From Euglena gracilis (taxonomy: Eukaryota; Euglenida; Euglenophyceae; Euglenales), in NCBI GenBank assembly GCA_039621445.1, contig CP154957.1:13694947-13758946 (forward strand): a DNA stretch of 64,000 nucleotides, in the 5' to 3' direction. Below, piece after piece: positions 30,280 to 41,702 of this stretch. The notes beneath the pieces are model-generated. The model did not search any database. It was given only the letters and a program-made list of their open reading frames with translations, and was not told the origin of the DNA. The translations under genes and the position numbers were made by a program. Within the stretch, counting starts at the first letter, position 1. Each line of letters opens with the position of its first letter.

Positions 30280-31618
30280 CAGGGTTTTTCATTATTACGT
30301 GCTGACGGCCAAAAATCCTATACGTGATTTTATGTGATTTTACGTGATTTTACGTGATTTTACGTGATTTACGTGCAGGCCAAAAAAAATCCGGTTTTTT
30401 TTAATACCAATGCACTGGGAACCAGAACTTAATGAATGAAAAAACCTTTCATGTGCAATTTCATTCCAAAAAAAGCACAAATGTGATGTGTGGGATGTTT
30501 GGGATCCAATTCAGCATGCCAAACTCAAGAGATCAAACCAAAATGCTGGCCCAGATGAGCAAAAAAAAAGCAATCAGCTCTTTGCGATCAGAATGATTGC
30601 TGAGTGAAGCAACGTTCAGCATGGTGTCCCGTCGAAAACACTAATCAGCTAGTGTACTTTGAAGCAGAACGAAATCTGCTACATCATTGGGTCAGGAATC
30701 TCTTCTCCGCATCACCGTTGCAGAACAGCACAACCGCGGTCTCGCGGAAGGCCTTGCTCATGCGCTGCCGGTTCTTGGTGTCGATGACGCCTGCTAAGCT
30801 GAAGCTCCTCTCGATGCCAGCAGAGGAAATTGGGTCAATGTCCTTGCTGGCCTCTCTGGATTTGTTTCGCTGACATGGTGTCTTTCGATGTTGTCTGCTC
30901 ATTCTCCCCATTGACAATCACCCTGCTGTTTGCAAATTACAGTTGTTCTCCTCAGCTTAAAAGTGGGCTGACTTTCTGCATCTTCAGCGATCCTTTCGTC
31001 AGAAGCAGGACCTAAGCAGAAAATAATTTTAAAAAGTACCCAAAACGTTTTCAAACCTGGGTTCTTCATAACACGCGGTTTTTTGGCTACATTCTTCAAG
31101 TGCTTCGCACATTTCACATGGTTTGCAGCAGTACACTTTTCCTTGAAACCAAGGGAAATGTCACAGTATGTGCACCAAAGCAAATTCCCACGAACTTCCA
31201 TCACTCCTGGGAACTGAGCGGCACGACTTTCTGGTGTGGCTTTTGCAACTCGGACCCATTTGCGGCACTGCTTCCCTTTGTCAGTTACCACTGCCACAGT
31301 TTCTGCAATTCCTTCATCAGAATCAGACATGAGTCCTGCAAAAAGCAAAATTGAAACAAACAATTTCCTTGAAACCCTGGGGAAGATCTGATCCGTGGTT
31401 GCATAAAACTGGGTGTTGAGAAACACCATTATGTTTGCGATGCACTTGCCTTCGACCCAGACGTCCTGAGAAAAAGACAAAAACCTTTTATCGCCTTTGA
31501 TTGTCATACGTGATTTTACGTGATTTTACGTGATTTACGTGATTTTCCAAAAAATGGATTAACGTGATTTTACGTGATTTACGTGATTTTACGTGGCACG
31601 TAATGATGAAAAACCCTG
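30280..31618 (-). mobile_element. hAT-related transposon A, 7-bp target duplication, CGTGATTTT arrays
   Basis: The termini are CAGGGTTTTTCATTATTACG on the left and its inverse on the right with one difference (CATCATTACG). Both sides are flanked by the 7-bp repeat ACCTCAC (30273-30279 and 31619-31625). Just inside each end is an array of ACGTGATTTT in inverted orientation (about 30320-30375 and 31505-31600). The interior holds transposase remnants on the minus strand. At 1339 bp and with the middle of the transposase missing, it looks like an internally deleted copy. It lies downstream of the last exon I can assign to the gene at 32-33 kb. Confidence 0.85.
30684..31507 (-). pseudogene. hAT-type transposase remnants: BED-like zinc finger and dimerisation region
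   Basis: The minus-strand frame from 31507 contains RAAQFPGVMEVRGNLLWCTY followed by C, then FKEKCTAANHVKCAKHLKN. This C-x2-C ... H ... H arrangement fits a BED-like finger, which usually binds the transposon ends. The frame ending at 30684 reads DPISSAGIERSFSLAGVID, then KNRQRMSKAFRETAVVLFCN. This matches the hAT C-terminal dimerisation region (S...ER.FS ... R.r.s...e....l..N). The catalytic middle is absent. The same two modules occur, diverged, in element C at 59.7 kb. Confidence 0.65.
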
Positions 31619-32051
31619 ACCTCACCCAGCCTGCGTGACACCATCTGGGGAACACAGTCAGGGCTTCAAAAACAAGGACTCGCAATGGGGGTTTCGGCCC
31701 CCTTTTTGGGAAAATTCATGTCTGCTGGAGTTGAAACCAGGGGTTTGAATAAAAATTTTAACCGCAGTACATAGGCCAAAAAACACAAAAAATTGGGCCT
31801 ATTCCCTGGGTCCCAACACCAGCAAATGACGCGGGACCCTGATCAAAAGGTCCCCGTAGAACCAAAGGGTCAAAAGGGTGGGTTTCAAAGCTGGGTTTTA
31901 GAGAAAAACAGAAAAATGAGCAGATATGCAATAGAAGAATCAAAAGCTGTAGTGCGAGTTAGACCCCAAAGATTGTGTCAGAGCTTGGCCAAAGACGAAA
32001 GGTGCAGGTGAGGGATGGAGGTTCCCAATGGAACAAGGGGGGAAATGGAAC

Positions 32052-33338
32052 CTGCGGTTTTGGCGCCGCCTCCATCTCCGGCACCCCTCGTTGCTTGTCT
32101 TGCTCCAGGTGCCTGGCGGCCTCTTGCCGGTACTCCTCCACCAGTTTGGCCAGTCGCAGATCAGAGGCAGTAGCTTGCTGTCCCCAACACAATCAACCAT
32201 GGCAGGAAATGCATCACAGTATTTATTCTTTTGTTAGGCCCAATAAAAAAGTTAAGGGCCTGGCAAGTCCTCGTGATAAACTGCAGATCCTGGTGATAAA
32301 AGTTCAGGGCCCAGCAATAAAAGTACAGGGCCGAGCAGTAAAAATACAGGGACCATTCAAAAAAAGTTCAGGGCCCAAAGAAAAAAAAACTGACCTTTTT
32401 TGTATCACCCTTTTCGACTTAGATGTAAATATAAATATTTGCGTATAAGTGTGGGTCCTGGTGTGGGTCCTAGCGGAGGTGCACACGTGCGAGAGTAGTG
32501 CTGTTTCTGAACTTGAAACATGAGCATCGGCATGGCATGGGCACAAAGCAAATACTTTCCGCCCCACAGATAAAAAATTCATGGTCTGGTCAGTTTCTCA
32601 CATTTTAGACCATTCTGTGGCGCCCTCGGCCCACTGGAAAGCATGATTTTCCACATCCCCACAGCTGCTCCACACTTTCAATGTCTTGTGCCCATGCCCA
32701 TGCCCATGCCCATCCTCATGTTTCAAGTTCAGAAACAGCATGGGCACTTTCGCACGTGTGAACCTCCACTGGGACACACACCTTATGCAAATACCTATAT
32801 CCACATTCATCGCTAGGCCCTCGACTTTATCGCTAGGCCCTGAACTTTTATCGGTAGGATCTGCATTTTTTTGCTAGGCTTTTTTAACTGTTTTGTTGGA
32901 CCTTGCAAAAGAATAAATACCAGAACATGAGGTGGTCAGATAGCGACAATGTTTCTCCTGCTATTACAAATTATGATCATTTCAATAATGATCACAATAT
33001 AAAGATACTAGATCATCATCGTACAATATGATCTCACACATATCACACAACACCTGATATCTATCTCACAGACAAAGTTTCCCTCTTCCCCTCAGCATCC
33101 AGGGCAGCGAGTTCGCGAAGCACTGTGTGCGCTGCTTCCCCTCGAACTCTTCGATCGCTGCGGCAGCGTCCCGGTCTACTGGCAGCGGGGAGGGGGCCGC
33201 AGCGGCCGGGCTGGCTGCCGGGTGGTGGACATCCAGTGCCAGCACGTGCCGCCACGCGTTCCTGCGCCGTGGAAGGGATGCAGTGCGTGGGATGAGGACC
33301 TGGCAGAGGTGCCGCCATGTTGAACTATTTGATGCCAT
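32052..33338 (-). CDS. Unrecognised helical protein, first two exons (gene D)
   Basis: Exon 1 spans 33338-33129. Its ATG lies 18 nt downstream of a strong acceptor (TTTTTTCCAG, ending 33357). It reads MASNSSTWRHLCQVLIPRTA, then RRRNAWRHVLALDVHHPAAS, an Ala/Pro stretch, and AAAAIEEFEGKQR. Exon 2 spans 32162-32052 and reads DLRLAKLVEEYRQEAARHLE, then QDKQRGVPEMEAAPKPQ, ending at a GT donor. Joining them across a nonconventional intron (ACACAG at the 5' end, CTGCCTCT at the 3' end) keeps phase 0 and produces one continuous charged helix (IEEFEGKQR-DLRLAKLVEE). Third-position G/C is high in this frame. Later exons below 32.05 kb were not found. The family is unknown. Confidence 0.55.
32163..33128 (-). 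other. Nonconventional intron, gene D
   Basis: On the minus strand, exon ...AAGCAGCGC is followed by ACACAGTGC (CAG at +4 to +6), and the intron ends CTGCCTCT before GATCTGCGA (CTG at -8 to -6). Frame is kept. A competing GT-AG-like reading exists at the 3' side (GACAG before CAAGCT, also phase 0), but it has no matching in-phase GT donor that I could find. The intron holds the 32.2-32.9 kb fold-back element. Confidence 0.55.
32219..32920. mobile_element. Fold-back element with GTATTTATTCTTTTG ends
   Basis: GTATTTATTCTTTTG at 32219-32233 is inverted at 32906-32920. Inside each end is an array of a unit like ATAAAAGTTCAGGGCC (left, about 32275-32360) and its inverse CGCTAGGCCCTGAACTTTTA (right, about 32805-32870). 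It lies inside the proposed intron of the gene at 32-33 kb. The interior also has a short CCATGC tandem run (about 32690). No target duplication is clear. Confidence 0.65.
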
Positions 33339-33923
33339 TCTCTGGACTCCCTTTGACTGGAAAAAACCCGAGGATCAGTCTGGCAAACGCAGAATTCATC
33401 CGCGGAAAGTTCAAGGCAAAGTTCATTCACCGCAAAGTTCATTCATGGATGGGAAGCCACTGGCTGGTGACCGCAAATCTCCATTGAAGGGGGCCCAACT
33501 TGTCGTTGTGGGGAAACCCATTTCCTGGGGGACAAAAAAAAGCCACTTGTAGGCAAGGAATTCAATTTAAAAAAAACAAGAGTTAAAAAAACAATTTAAA
33601 ACAACAAAAGAATAAAAAGACTATCATCACTTCGTTGGGAAAAAAATGGGTCATCCAGAGGTTTTCAGGACCCAGGGGGTCCGGAACCACCCACCCACCG
33701 TCCTGGGGGGGGGGGACGGGTGAGGGGGGACTCACTTCTGGGGGTCCAATTTTGGGGTCAGAAAAATTTTCGGCGAGGGGCACCTGCTCAGCCCGACCCA
33801 ACCCGGGGAGGCGTACCCCCCCCCCCGGGTCACCAAACTCAAAAAAATCTCTGCACAAACTCCTACACAGATTTCCAAAGCATCGGGGGAAATGATCACA
33901 TTTGACAAAACGCCATTGTCTAT

Positions 33924-36900
33924 TTATCCTGCCTGTGCGGCCTTTGCCAGAAGTTGCAATGGGTGCATGCCAGTCACTGCAAGGTGTCTGATGGAATCAT
34001 GGAAACCATTATTTGCCGGAATCGCTGCACAGCACCACCTGGAGGTGATGGGCACGGAGAAGAGGTCTGCTGGGTCGATGGCGTACACAGGTTGCTCCAA
34101 CATCAACTCCAAGAAGACGCTTCCTTGTTGTGATGGACAACGAATCAAAACGAGCGGCAAGAGCGGAAGGAAAGGCCTCAGCGCATGAAATGGGCGCCCA
34201 CGTCGACCTCTTTCGCCATGTGGATGCCACCGGGGAAGAGCTCCGCCCCCAGGAAATTCACCCCTTGAAGGATGACCTGAGGCGGCAAAGCACCTGAGAC
34301 AGAGGTTTGTCAGAGGCCAGGGGCAGGACTGCACAGAAGCCTGGTGGGGAGATGATCGACCCCCCTCCCCTCACCTGGGAGGTGAGAGGTGGGTCGCGCC
34401 GAAAGAACATTTTGACCTGAATCGGCGCCACCAGAATACGGGAAGTCCTGGTGAGGTGGGGGGGGGGGGGCGGAACCCCCCCACCAAAATAAAAACTTGT
34501 GGGAGGTGGTAATGGAATAGCATTCCCCAATCAGCCAATAGCATGGGGGGAGGTGAAAATATCCATACGCAGGGAAATTTACCTAGGCCGCACCCAACCA
34601 GAAACCAAAACCGACCCCCCCCCTCCCCGAGGTTGGTAAAAAATGCAACTTGCGCAACAGGGATGGACCAAATCTTTATCCCCACACGCATCAAGGCATG
34701 ATTTGCCAAGAACTGAAAACGCTGAAGGCTGCAGAAGACTGCCAGTCCAAAGCCAAAAAAAGCGGGGTGGGTGTGTGAGCTTCCCAAAAGTGTGTCATCA
34801 CAAACTACACATCCGCACAGACGCCCGAACCTTCTGTCGCGCCATGAGCCTTGCCCGGGTCCGCGGGCCGTAGCCTGCTGCGCGGCACCGCGCCTCCCAA
34901 GCGCCCCACGTCTCGTGGAACTGTCGGCGGTAGTCCTTCAGGAGCAGGCCGATGATCCTCAGCTTGCTGTGCGTCGTGATCTGCCGGCCCAGCAGGTTCC
35001 AGATGGGAACGCGGGCGTTGACATCGAAACCCCTTCTGTAGGAGGGCCGTGGTGTAGATCGCACACAAATGACTGCACATGAGCACGCCACCACAAAGCG
35101 TGTCAGCAGACTCTGCCCTGGCGAAATGGGAATGCCGCGGACACACCGTTTGCTGCGCACCGTGCGGAGGACGTCGTGGGCGATCCAGTGGCTGAGCAGG
35201 CGCTCCACCTGCTCCTTCCGTCGCCGCAGCCAGCTTCGGGCCGCTCTCTGCAGGCGCACGGCCATCATAACCCGGAGCAGCTGCCGCCGCAGACGGCAGT
35301 ACAGCGCCCCGAGGCGCAATGCCTGTGGGGGTGGCAACCAAGCCCAAACCCCGTCACGCCCAGTCACGCCCAGTCACACCCAGTCATTTCATAGGTGCTT
35401 GGCGGCAACAGCCGCCTCAAAACAAAACAACAGGCCCCAAATCCCCGCTGGGGTCAGCTTCAGTTTGCCACCCAAATGGCACCTCCTCCTGGGATGCGGG
35501 CAACCCCCCTGAAAGATGCCATGGGAGGAGCACATTCTCACCATCCGAAGAAGCAACAGGGGAGAGGGGTATACTCAAGATATAACCCTCCCCCAATCGC
35601 TATAGTGAGAGGTGCCCAGTGCTTTTTGGACAGTCGCCTCCGGCAGCTGGTGCCGTCATCGTTCTTTGTTCAGAAAACCAGAGCGTCCCCATTGGATAAT
35701 CGTGTCGGCCGGTCGGGCGACTAGGCTTCGATATTAGGGCAGATGGCGTGGTCCAGGTGACCGATTTTCGGCTCGACGCGAAGCGGCCCGCGCCGGGCCG
35801 AAAATATTTCACCTCCAAAACGGACAAAAGTGCCCATATTAGGTACTTTTTGGGGCAAAAATTTGTCAAAAACGCAAACAAAAATTCGGAGAAAAACGCC
35901 GGAAGGAAAATTTTGGCCTTTGGGTGTCTGGGTCCCCACCCCGGGATCGGTACCGACCCCTCCAATCAAGGGGGGGGACCCCCCACCTAAACCCCGTACG
36001 CCCATTTTATATCAAACCCTGCAGACGACCTAATTGTTTGGACCCAATGGCAACGTAATTGCTTGGGGGGTGGTTGTGGATTGTTCAAACGTATGGAAAT
36101 GGCGAAGAGGAAACACAGGTGGGTACCACTGGTGGGAGTTTCCTTAATATCCATATGAACAGATGTCCATTTGGACATCTGTCATATGTCATCTGTTCAT
36201 GACCAGCAAGTAGTAAAGAAAATGCAAAGACATCTTTCTCAAAATTCAGCATCACACCGGAATAGCAATAAGAGTTGCCTGTCGGTAGATATCGGCACCT
36301 TTTGAGAACAGCGACTCGACCACTGCAGGGAAAAATAAGTCGGTATGGGTCACAAATTATTGGACTCTTGGCTGACGAAAACCGAACACACAGAAAACCT
36401 GCAATGGATTCTTCCAAACATAAAAAGTGCCAGCTTGCAATCTTGCCGAGACAAACATAAAATGCCATTATCATCAACCTTTCGCCCAAGGCTGAAGGGG
36501 TCTTTGGAAACAATAAAGGATTTTAGTTACCCCCTGCGATGATGCAGAATTGTGACCTTGGGGGAATCAATGCTTGCAAAAACCCAGGCTTCAGCAAGGG
36601 GAATGGACGATGGAAATTCAACAAAAATGCATAAAAAAACAGACCTTCGGTGCTGAGGTGCTGAGACTTGACCTTTACAGACCATGCGTCATCTGAAACG
36701 ATACCCAATCCTGTCTCGATGGGCTCCGTCTTGGCATCTTGCAGGCCGTGGTAGATCTCTGTAAGAGATCTCTCATCCATCCATCAAGTCCCCACTGTGA
36801 GGATTAATTTGGCCATCCGATGGCGAACACCATGAAAGAAACTCTGTGGAGGAGGATGGGGACAACCAACGCACCATGTTGGTGTCATGCATCGCGCTTC

Positions 36901-37719
36901 CTTTACAAACATTGTCATTATTTCTACACTTGCTTTGAATTTGCATGAGTTGGCGACTTTGCCCTTTCGCTTGTCATTAAACATTTTATTATTTTTTAAG
37001 TTTCTAAATGACGTTCTAGCCCACAAATTATTAGGACAGCAAACATCCGAAATGGAGGACTTCAAAATAAGGGCAAAATTCACAAAAAAGTTCACAGCAC
37101 AGTTTCAAAGAACTTGAGCGAATACGTTCTTCAAAACATCCGAAGAAAGTTCAAAGACCACTATTTTTGAAGAATGAGTGGGAGAGAGCAAGGAACGGTT
37201 CAAAATCTTTTGTCAGGGGAGGTACCGGCCCAGAAAAAAACTGGTAGAAATATCCATGAGCAAATGAAAAGGAATATTTCCTTGTCCAATCTGGCATCCA
37301 GGTGCCGGCGGGTGGACTCAAGCAAGGAAAAAGCACGGAATCATCACTTCCGGGAGCGCTTCGGTTGGGGCACGCTCCGGTTGGACGGCTTCCGCTTCCG
37401 AGCGGAACCACCGCTCGGGGGCCGGTCCACCCGCGGCGCAGCGTGCGCCAGCGACAGTGCTGCGGTAGGGTCGCCGTGCCGCCCCGTCTGCATGCGTTTC
37501 TGGCGGGCGGCCAACCCCGGTGTTCTCCGGCCCCGACTGGCACGCCGTGGGCCGGCCTCGGGCAGGACGGGGCGAAGAGCCGGGGGTGAGGCGGAGGGGG
37601 TGTGAAGTGCGGGGGCGCGGGCCCCCGTGGGGGTCCGGGTCCAGACCGCGATGGAGCCGCGGCTGAGGAAGGCGGGCCGGATGAACGCGAAGATCTCCTT
37701 CCGCCGCTTGCCTTTGCCG
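33924..37719 (-). CDS. Unrecognised basic protein with IQ-like helix, several exons (gene C)
   Basis: Best supported are two GT-AG exons, 35322-35147 (LRLGALYCRLRRQLLRVMMA, VRLQRAARSWLRRRKEQVER) and 35035-34831 (RRGFDVNARVPIWNLLGRQI, LRIIGLLLKDYRRQFHETWG). They join in phase 2 to give VRSKR-RGFDV. The first exon resembles an IQ-type basic helix. An upstream candidate is 37719-37647 (KGKRRKEIFAFIRPAFLSRG). Downstream candidates are a Val-Ile-Leu-Gln exon from 34276 (LQGVNFLGAELFPG) and a last exon, about 34127-33924, with GSVFLELMLEQPVYAIDPAD then LFSVPITSR, ending at a TAA. Boundaries of the outer exons are uncertain. All are G/C-rich at third positions. I do not recognise a family. Confidence 0.5.
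36080..37095 (-). other. AT-rich block with possible transposase remnants
   Basis: Short minus-strand frames read ERSLTEIYHGLQDAKTEPIE, GLGIVSDDAWSVKVKSQHL (36780-36640) and VVESLFSKGADIYRQATL (about 36325-36270). The last shares YRQATL and the surrounding pattern with the transposase piece at 39.3 kb (KKAFFETLTKVYRQATL) with different codons. This suggests an old hAT-type copy inside the intron of gene C. Ends were not found. Confidence 0.3.
37344..37646 (-). other. G/C-rich open frame after exon 37719-37647
   Basis: The frame of the exon starting at 37719 stays open to a TGA at 37344 through Pro/Arg/Ala-rich sequence (ARAPALHTPSASPPALRP ... ARKRKPSNRSVPQPKRSRK). It is either the C-terminal exon of a separate gene ending here, with a nuclear-localisation-like tail, or intron read-through after the GT at 37646. 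Codon usage does not settle this. Confidence 0.35.
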
Positions 37720-37831
37720 CTGTGAAAACAGTTATTGAATCGTGCATTCGGATGGGGTATCACAAAAATCAGCATTAAATGATGAACCCCCCGTTTTCAT
37801 GTTTGGGCGGAGTTATAAGAAGGTTGATTAG

Positions 37832-38229
37832 TAACCCCCCCCCAAATGCAAACCCCCCCAGTTTTATATTTGGGCGGAAATTTCAAGACCCCACGGGGGG
37901 TTTTATATTTGGGGGGGGGGATTAATTCGGTTGGAAAATCAACTTCTTGGCGGGATCCAGTAGTCAATTTTTCGGTCCAAAACCACAAATACGCCCACCC
38001 TTGGGGGTCCAAAAATTTCACTTTTCGGGCGAAGGAGCAATTTTCACACGTTTTTTGGTAAAAATTGCTCCCAAATCTGCCAAAAATCACAATTTCAGGA
38101 GAGATTTTGTCGAAGTTTTTTACTTCCGGCGCTTCGCGCCGGAGGGGGGTTTTTATATTCGGGCGGGATTTCAAGGTCCTCAGGGGGGGTTATATTGGGG
38201 GGGGTTGTATTCGGGGGGGGGGGGGTTAA
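37832..38229. mobile_element. Fold-back element with TAACCCCCCCC ends and central hairpin
   Basis: It begins TAACCCCCCCCC (37832) and ends GGGGGGGGTTAA (38229). Units like TTTTATATTTGGGCGG with inverted partners lie next to both ends, and the centre is a perfect CCGGCGC-TTC-GCGCCGG hairpin (38126-38142). It resembles the 40.0-40.7 kb element in its TATATTTGGG words. Confidence 0.6.
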
Positions 38230-38788
38230 TTTGATTGGAGGTTTCATCCACCTGAATGTCATAAGGGCTGGCTTGTTTTGAAGATATTTTCAATTGAAAT
38301 CAAATACATGCAGAAAATATGGCCAGTAACACATTTTTAAATGATGGCAGCTCAAAGAGAACGTGTTTTTGGACCACCTTCTACGTACTCCCTTCCAAGA
38401 AATGGAGGTTCCCAGACTTTTTGCCGAAATGCATGGCGGACCCCCCCACCACCACAGAACCATGCAAAGAGAAAGGTTGAAGTTGTCGGAATAGCCAAAA
38501 TGTTCGCCGGAAAGCGCCAGAAGGAAAAAAAATAGACCCTTTGCTGGTCCAACCATCGGGATCGGTCCGCACCCCCTTCCCACGGTCAAAGGGGGCGGGG
38601 GCCTTGTATACTGTCCCCTATCCACATAGCTATCCGAAATTATTTGAGTTGCAAAACAGCTTGCATTGACTGGGCCAACAATCCAAAAAAGGGAATTGAA
38701 ATAAGTGGGAAAAAACAGATGGAGTGTAATACAACCTCTGAAATGTCTGTACTAACCAAATAACAAGATGAAAAAAGAATATGGCGTG

Positions 38789-38996
38789 TAACCCCCCCCC
38801 AAATAAGCGGGGAGGGGTCCGACTTCGCCGACTGACAATGAATAAATGACCCCAAAGGGCTTTTGGGTGTCATTTTCTGTCCTATGTGATTTCGAAAAAT
38901 TTCGAAATTTTTGGGAAGCTTGACCCCCCAAAAATAATACCCCCCCCGGAAAAAAAAATACCCTGGGGGGTACTACTTCGGGGGGTGGGGGGGTTA
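38789..38996. mobile_element. Short element with TAACCCCCCCCC / GGGGGGGTTA ends
   Basis: The left end TAACCCCCCCCCAAATAAGC and the right end GGGGGTGGGGGGGTTA enclose about 180 bp. It lies immediately left of transposon B, which starts at 39018. It is non-coding. Confidence 0.5.
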
Positions 38997-39017
38997 CCCA
39001 AATAAATGCTGGTGCAT

Positions 39018-39626
39018 CAGGGATCCTCACATTTTCGTGCTGGCGGAGGCAAAACTGTATCCGTGATTTTCCGTGATTTTCCGTGATTTTCCGTGATTTT
39101 CCGTGAAGATCCTGTTTCCGGAAAAGGTCAAAAGCAACATCCCATTCTGCACCGGAGCCATATGTGGGGCAGTTGTGGCAGCAGATCGTTTCTCCACATT
39201 ATAATCCTGGAGATCCCCCAGGGGATTTGTAACAGAACAGCATTTGAAAAAAGCACCTTGCCAACGTTGCTCAAAATGTGGCTGACACAGGGTGGCTTGA
39301 CGATACACCTTGGTCAAGGTTTCGAAAAACGCTTTCTTCGAAACGGCTGCTGAATCAGACACAAGAGCAATGACGTTGCTTGGAACAATCCCCATGTTGC
39401 CCGCTACCTCAACAACAGCTGAAGCCAATTCCGAGTGCTCAAAACATCCCATCAAAGTGCACCTGCACAAACAAAGCACATTCAAAAAATACCCCAAAAT
39501 ATTTTTTCAAACCCTCCGCCTCATCCGTGAATTTCCGTGTTTTCCGTGAAAATGGCCTTCCGCCCATTTCCGTGATCCTCCGTGAATTTCCGTGAGTTTC
39601 CTTTTCAGGATATGTGAGGATACCTG
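39018..39626 (-). mobile_element. hAT-related transposon B, 7-bp target duplication, CCGTGATTTT arrays
   Basis: The left end is CAGGGATCCTCACATTTTCG and the right end, inverted, is CAGGTATCCTCACATATCC. They are flanked by GGTGCAT at 39011-39017 and 39627-39633. Inside are arrays of CCGTGATTTT (39060-39108) and CCGTGAATTT-like units (39525-39595) in inverted orientation. The interior minus-strand frame contains GNMGIVPSNVIALVSDSAAV then SKKAFFETL, which resembles the catalytic-region start (D...kkaf..l) of DUF659-type hAT transposases. At 609 bp it is an internally deleted copy. Confidence 0.8.
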
Positions 39627-40038
39627 GGTGCATGCTATGCCCTTTGGCAAGAGCCCTTGCACCTATGCCAGGCCTCATATCCGTAATTAGTAGTTATCTG
39701 AAGCTATTTGAGCAGCCAGTTTCAGGATAAAGGCAAACCCCTGCACCAACCATAGGATCTCTGGGATTCCGTTCGAGGTTCTGTGGAGGGTATCTGGACA
39801 ATTGGCTGCCAATCCAAGGAGCTCAGGTGGTAACCTTTGCACTTCATACGTCAAAATGGACTCAGGTTGCGCAATTGCACAGACAAAACATAAAAAAAAG
39901 CAGGCCTTTTGGGGTTGTTTTTCAGAGTTTTGGTTGCGAAATCCGTGTCTCAAACCTCATGAAAAATTAGCCCATGCGTATTGAGAATCAAGTTAGCATT
40001 CCAACATGAACACACCATTTTGAAACTTCAATACATAT

Positions 40039-40733
40039 GTAAACCCCCCCCAAATATAAGACACCCCTCACTATAAGACACCCCCCAAATATAAGACACC
40101 CTTTGGGGATTTTCGGGCCGACACCCAAATATAAGACACCCCCCAAATATAAGACACCCCTGGGCCGGCACCTACTTCTCCAAATATAAGACACCCCCCC
40201 CATGAAAGGCCTTCCACAGTGAGTGTGGAGCAGCAAGTTTCAAGACGCGATGAAAACAACCAATGCACGTCCAGTCTACTGCTTTTGGGTGAAGCAACTG
40301 CTTTTTGGGTGCAGCAGATCAAGGTTGAGAATCTATTATTTTGAACAGCAAGAAGGCGACCAATCTGCAAGTGGTGATGAATGACGTTCAGACAAATGTG
40401 TGAGTGTTTGTATTTTCCAATTTCTAGAAAATGAGGCAGTCCGTTGTGCCAAGTTCATCACCACTTGCAGATTGGTCGCTTTCAGCATACACACTCTCCA
40501 AAAAGCGTCAGAAGACGACCCGCCAGACATGAATAAAACCCTATATGAAGGTACGAGGACATTAGCACAATAACATACTTGCTGGAAAAGTGTCCAAATA
40601 TAAGACACCCCTCAGTCATCCGCCTGAGACCCAAATATAAGACACCCCCCAAATATAAGACACCCTTTGGCGAAATTGGTCGACACCCAAATATAAGACA
40701 CCGGTGTCTTATATTTGGGGGGGGGGGGTTTAC
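40039..40733. mobile_element. Fold-back element with GTAAACCCCCCCC ends and AAATATAAGACACCCC arrays
   Basis: GTAAACCCCCCCCAAATATA at 40039 is inverted at the right end (TATATTTGGG, G-run, TTTAC, to 40733). About seven copies of AAATATAAGACACCC lie next to the left end (40051-40200) and five next to the right end (40595-40702), the right-most inverted. A further inner hairpin pairs CGACCAATCTGCAAGTGGTG (about 40348) with its inverse near 40447-40471. It is non-coding. The repeat units vary in spacing and are not CRISPR-like. Confidence 0.7.
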
Positions 40734-40905
40734 TCCTGATTTTTACGGACTTTTGGGTCGACGTTTTGAAAGTCATCCAACAACACCAAACAACTGCAAA
40801 AAAAATCCCATGGTGTACACCCCGATGATGACTCGTTTTCGTTCAGAAGACCACCACTGGTTATTCTGACGTCTGAATTGAACATCTCATCGCCTGCGGG
40901 AACGC

Positions 40906-41433
40906 CAGGGATGGATGGGAAGCCTTGAGGGGGGGGGGGGTGGGTCGGACCCCCCCCTCCCGACACGGAGGGGGGGGGTGGGTCGGACCCCCCCCTCCTA
41001 CCTCGAAACTGAAGGGGGGCCGAAATTTTTTCGATTTCATGGACGGGCAAAGGGCCGGAAATCGGGTTGGAATCGGTCAAAAAACCCTGATTTTTCTTTG
41101 AAAATCGATCCAAAAATGCTCATTTTTGATTTTTTTTGAACATGTTTTTGGGGGAAAACACCAACACATCAAAAAATGGGCAATATGGCCAAAAGTCAGC
41201 AAAAGGGGTGTTTTTTGCTCATTTTCCGGCGCGCAGCGCCGGAAGAAAATTTTTCTGCTATTTTTGGCACCTGTCAAGGAGGGGGGGGTGCGGGGGTCCG
41301 GACCCCCCCCCCCAACATCTAGGGGGGGGGGTGGTCCGGACCCCCCCCTACCACCTTACCCCCCCAGGGGGGGGGTGGTCGGGACCCCCCCTACCACCTA
41401 CCTCAATACCGAAGGGCTTCCCATCCATCCCTG
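40906..41433. mobile_element. 528-bp element, 19-bp ends CAGGGATGGATGGGAAGCC, 8-bp target duplication (copy 1)
   Basis: The termini are CAGGGATGGATGGGAAGCC and its inverse, flanked by GGGAACGC at 40898-40905 and 41434-41441. The interior has G/C runs near both ends, FFEHVF-like phantom frames, and the central hairpin CCGGCGC-GCA-GCGCCGG (41226-41242). The copy at 49678-50211 matches it along nearly the whole length. The ends and the 8-bp duplication suit a non-autonomous hAT-type element. Confidence 0.9.
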
Positions 41434-41702
41434 GGGAACGCCTTAGTTTGTGGTGCAAATCAAAATTGCACGACACAGCCAGAGAAACAATTGAATGAAG
41501 GGCGAACAGAAACTCACTCTGGGTTTGAACGGAGGCATTTATAAACAACTGAGAATGGCGAAAATCCTCCGCCCGAGGAGTACTGCATTGGGGTCTGCTT
41601 TATGGGTATGCACCAGAGCAAATGCTCTTTTGCGCAATATGTGAAGGATGAATGAGGTGTTCGACGAAGGGTTGTGCAGACTCTTTTCTTTACAGGCAAA
41701 TC

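Noticed and set aside
34375-34416. 42-nt exon (VKMFFRRDPPLTSQ) in gene C
   Set aside because: It has AG and GT borders in phase, but it overlaps a C/G-tract repeat with the GGCGC word, so it may be transposon sequence. Not counted as supported.
40051-40702. CRISPR-like array of AAATATAAGACACCCC
   Set aside because: Spacers are absent or irregular, copies are inverted at the two ends, and the unit lies inside a fold-back element of a eukaryotic genome.
41126-41446. Plus-strand frame MIFFEHVFGGKHQH... as protein
   Set aside because: The same frame recurs at 49901 within the second copy of the 530-bp element, and it runs through G/C tracts; it is element sequence without domain support.
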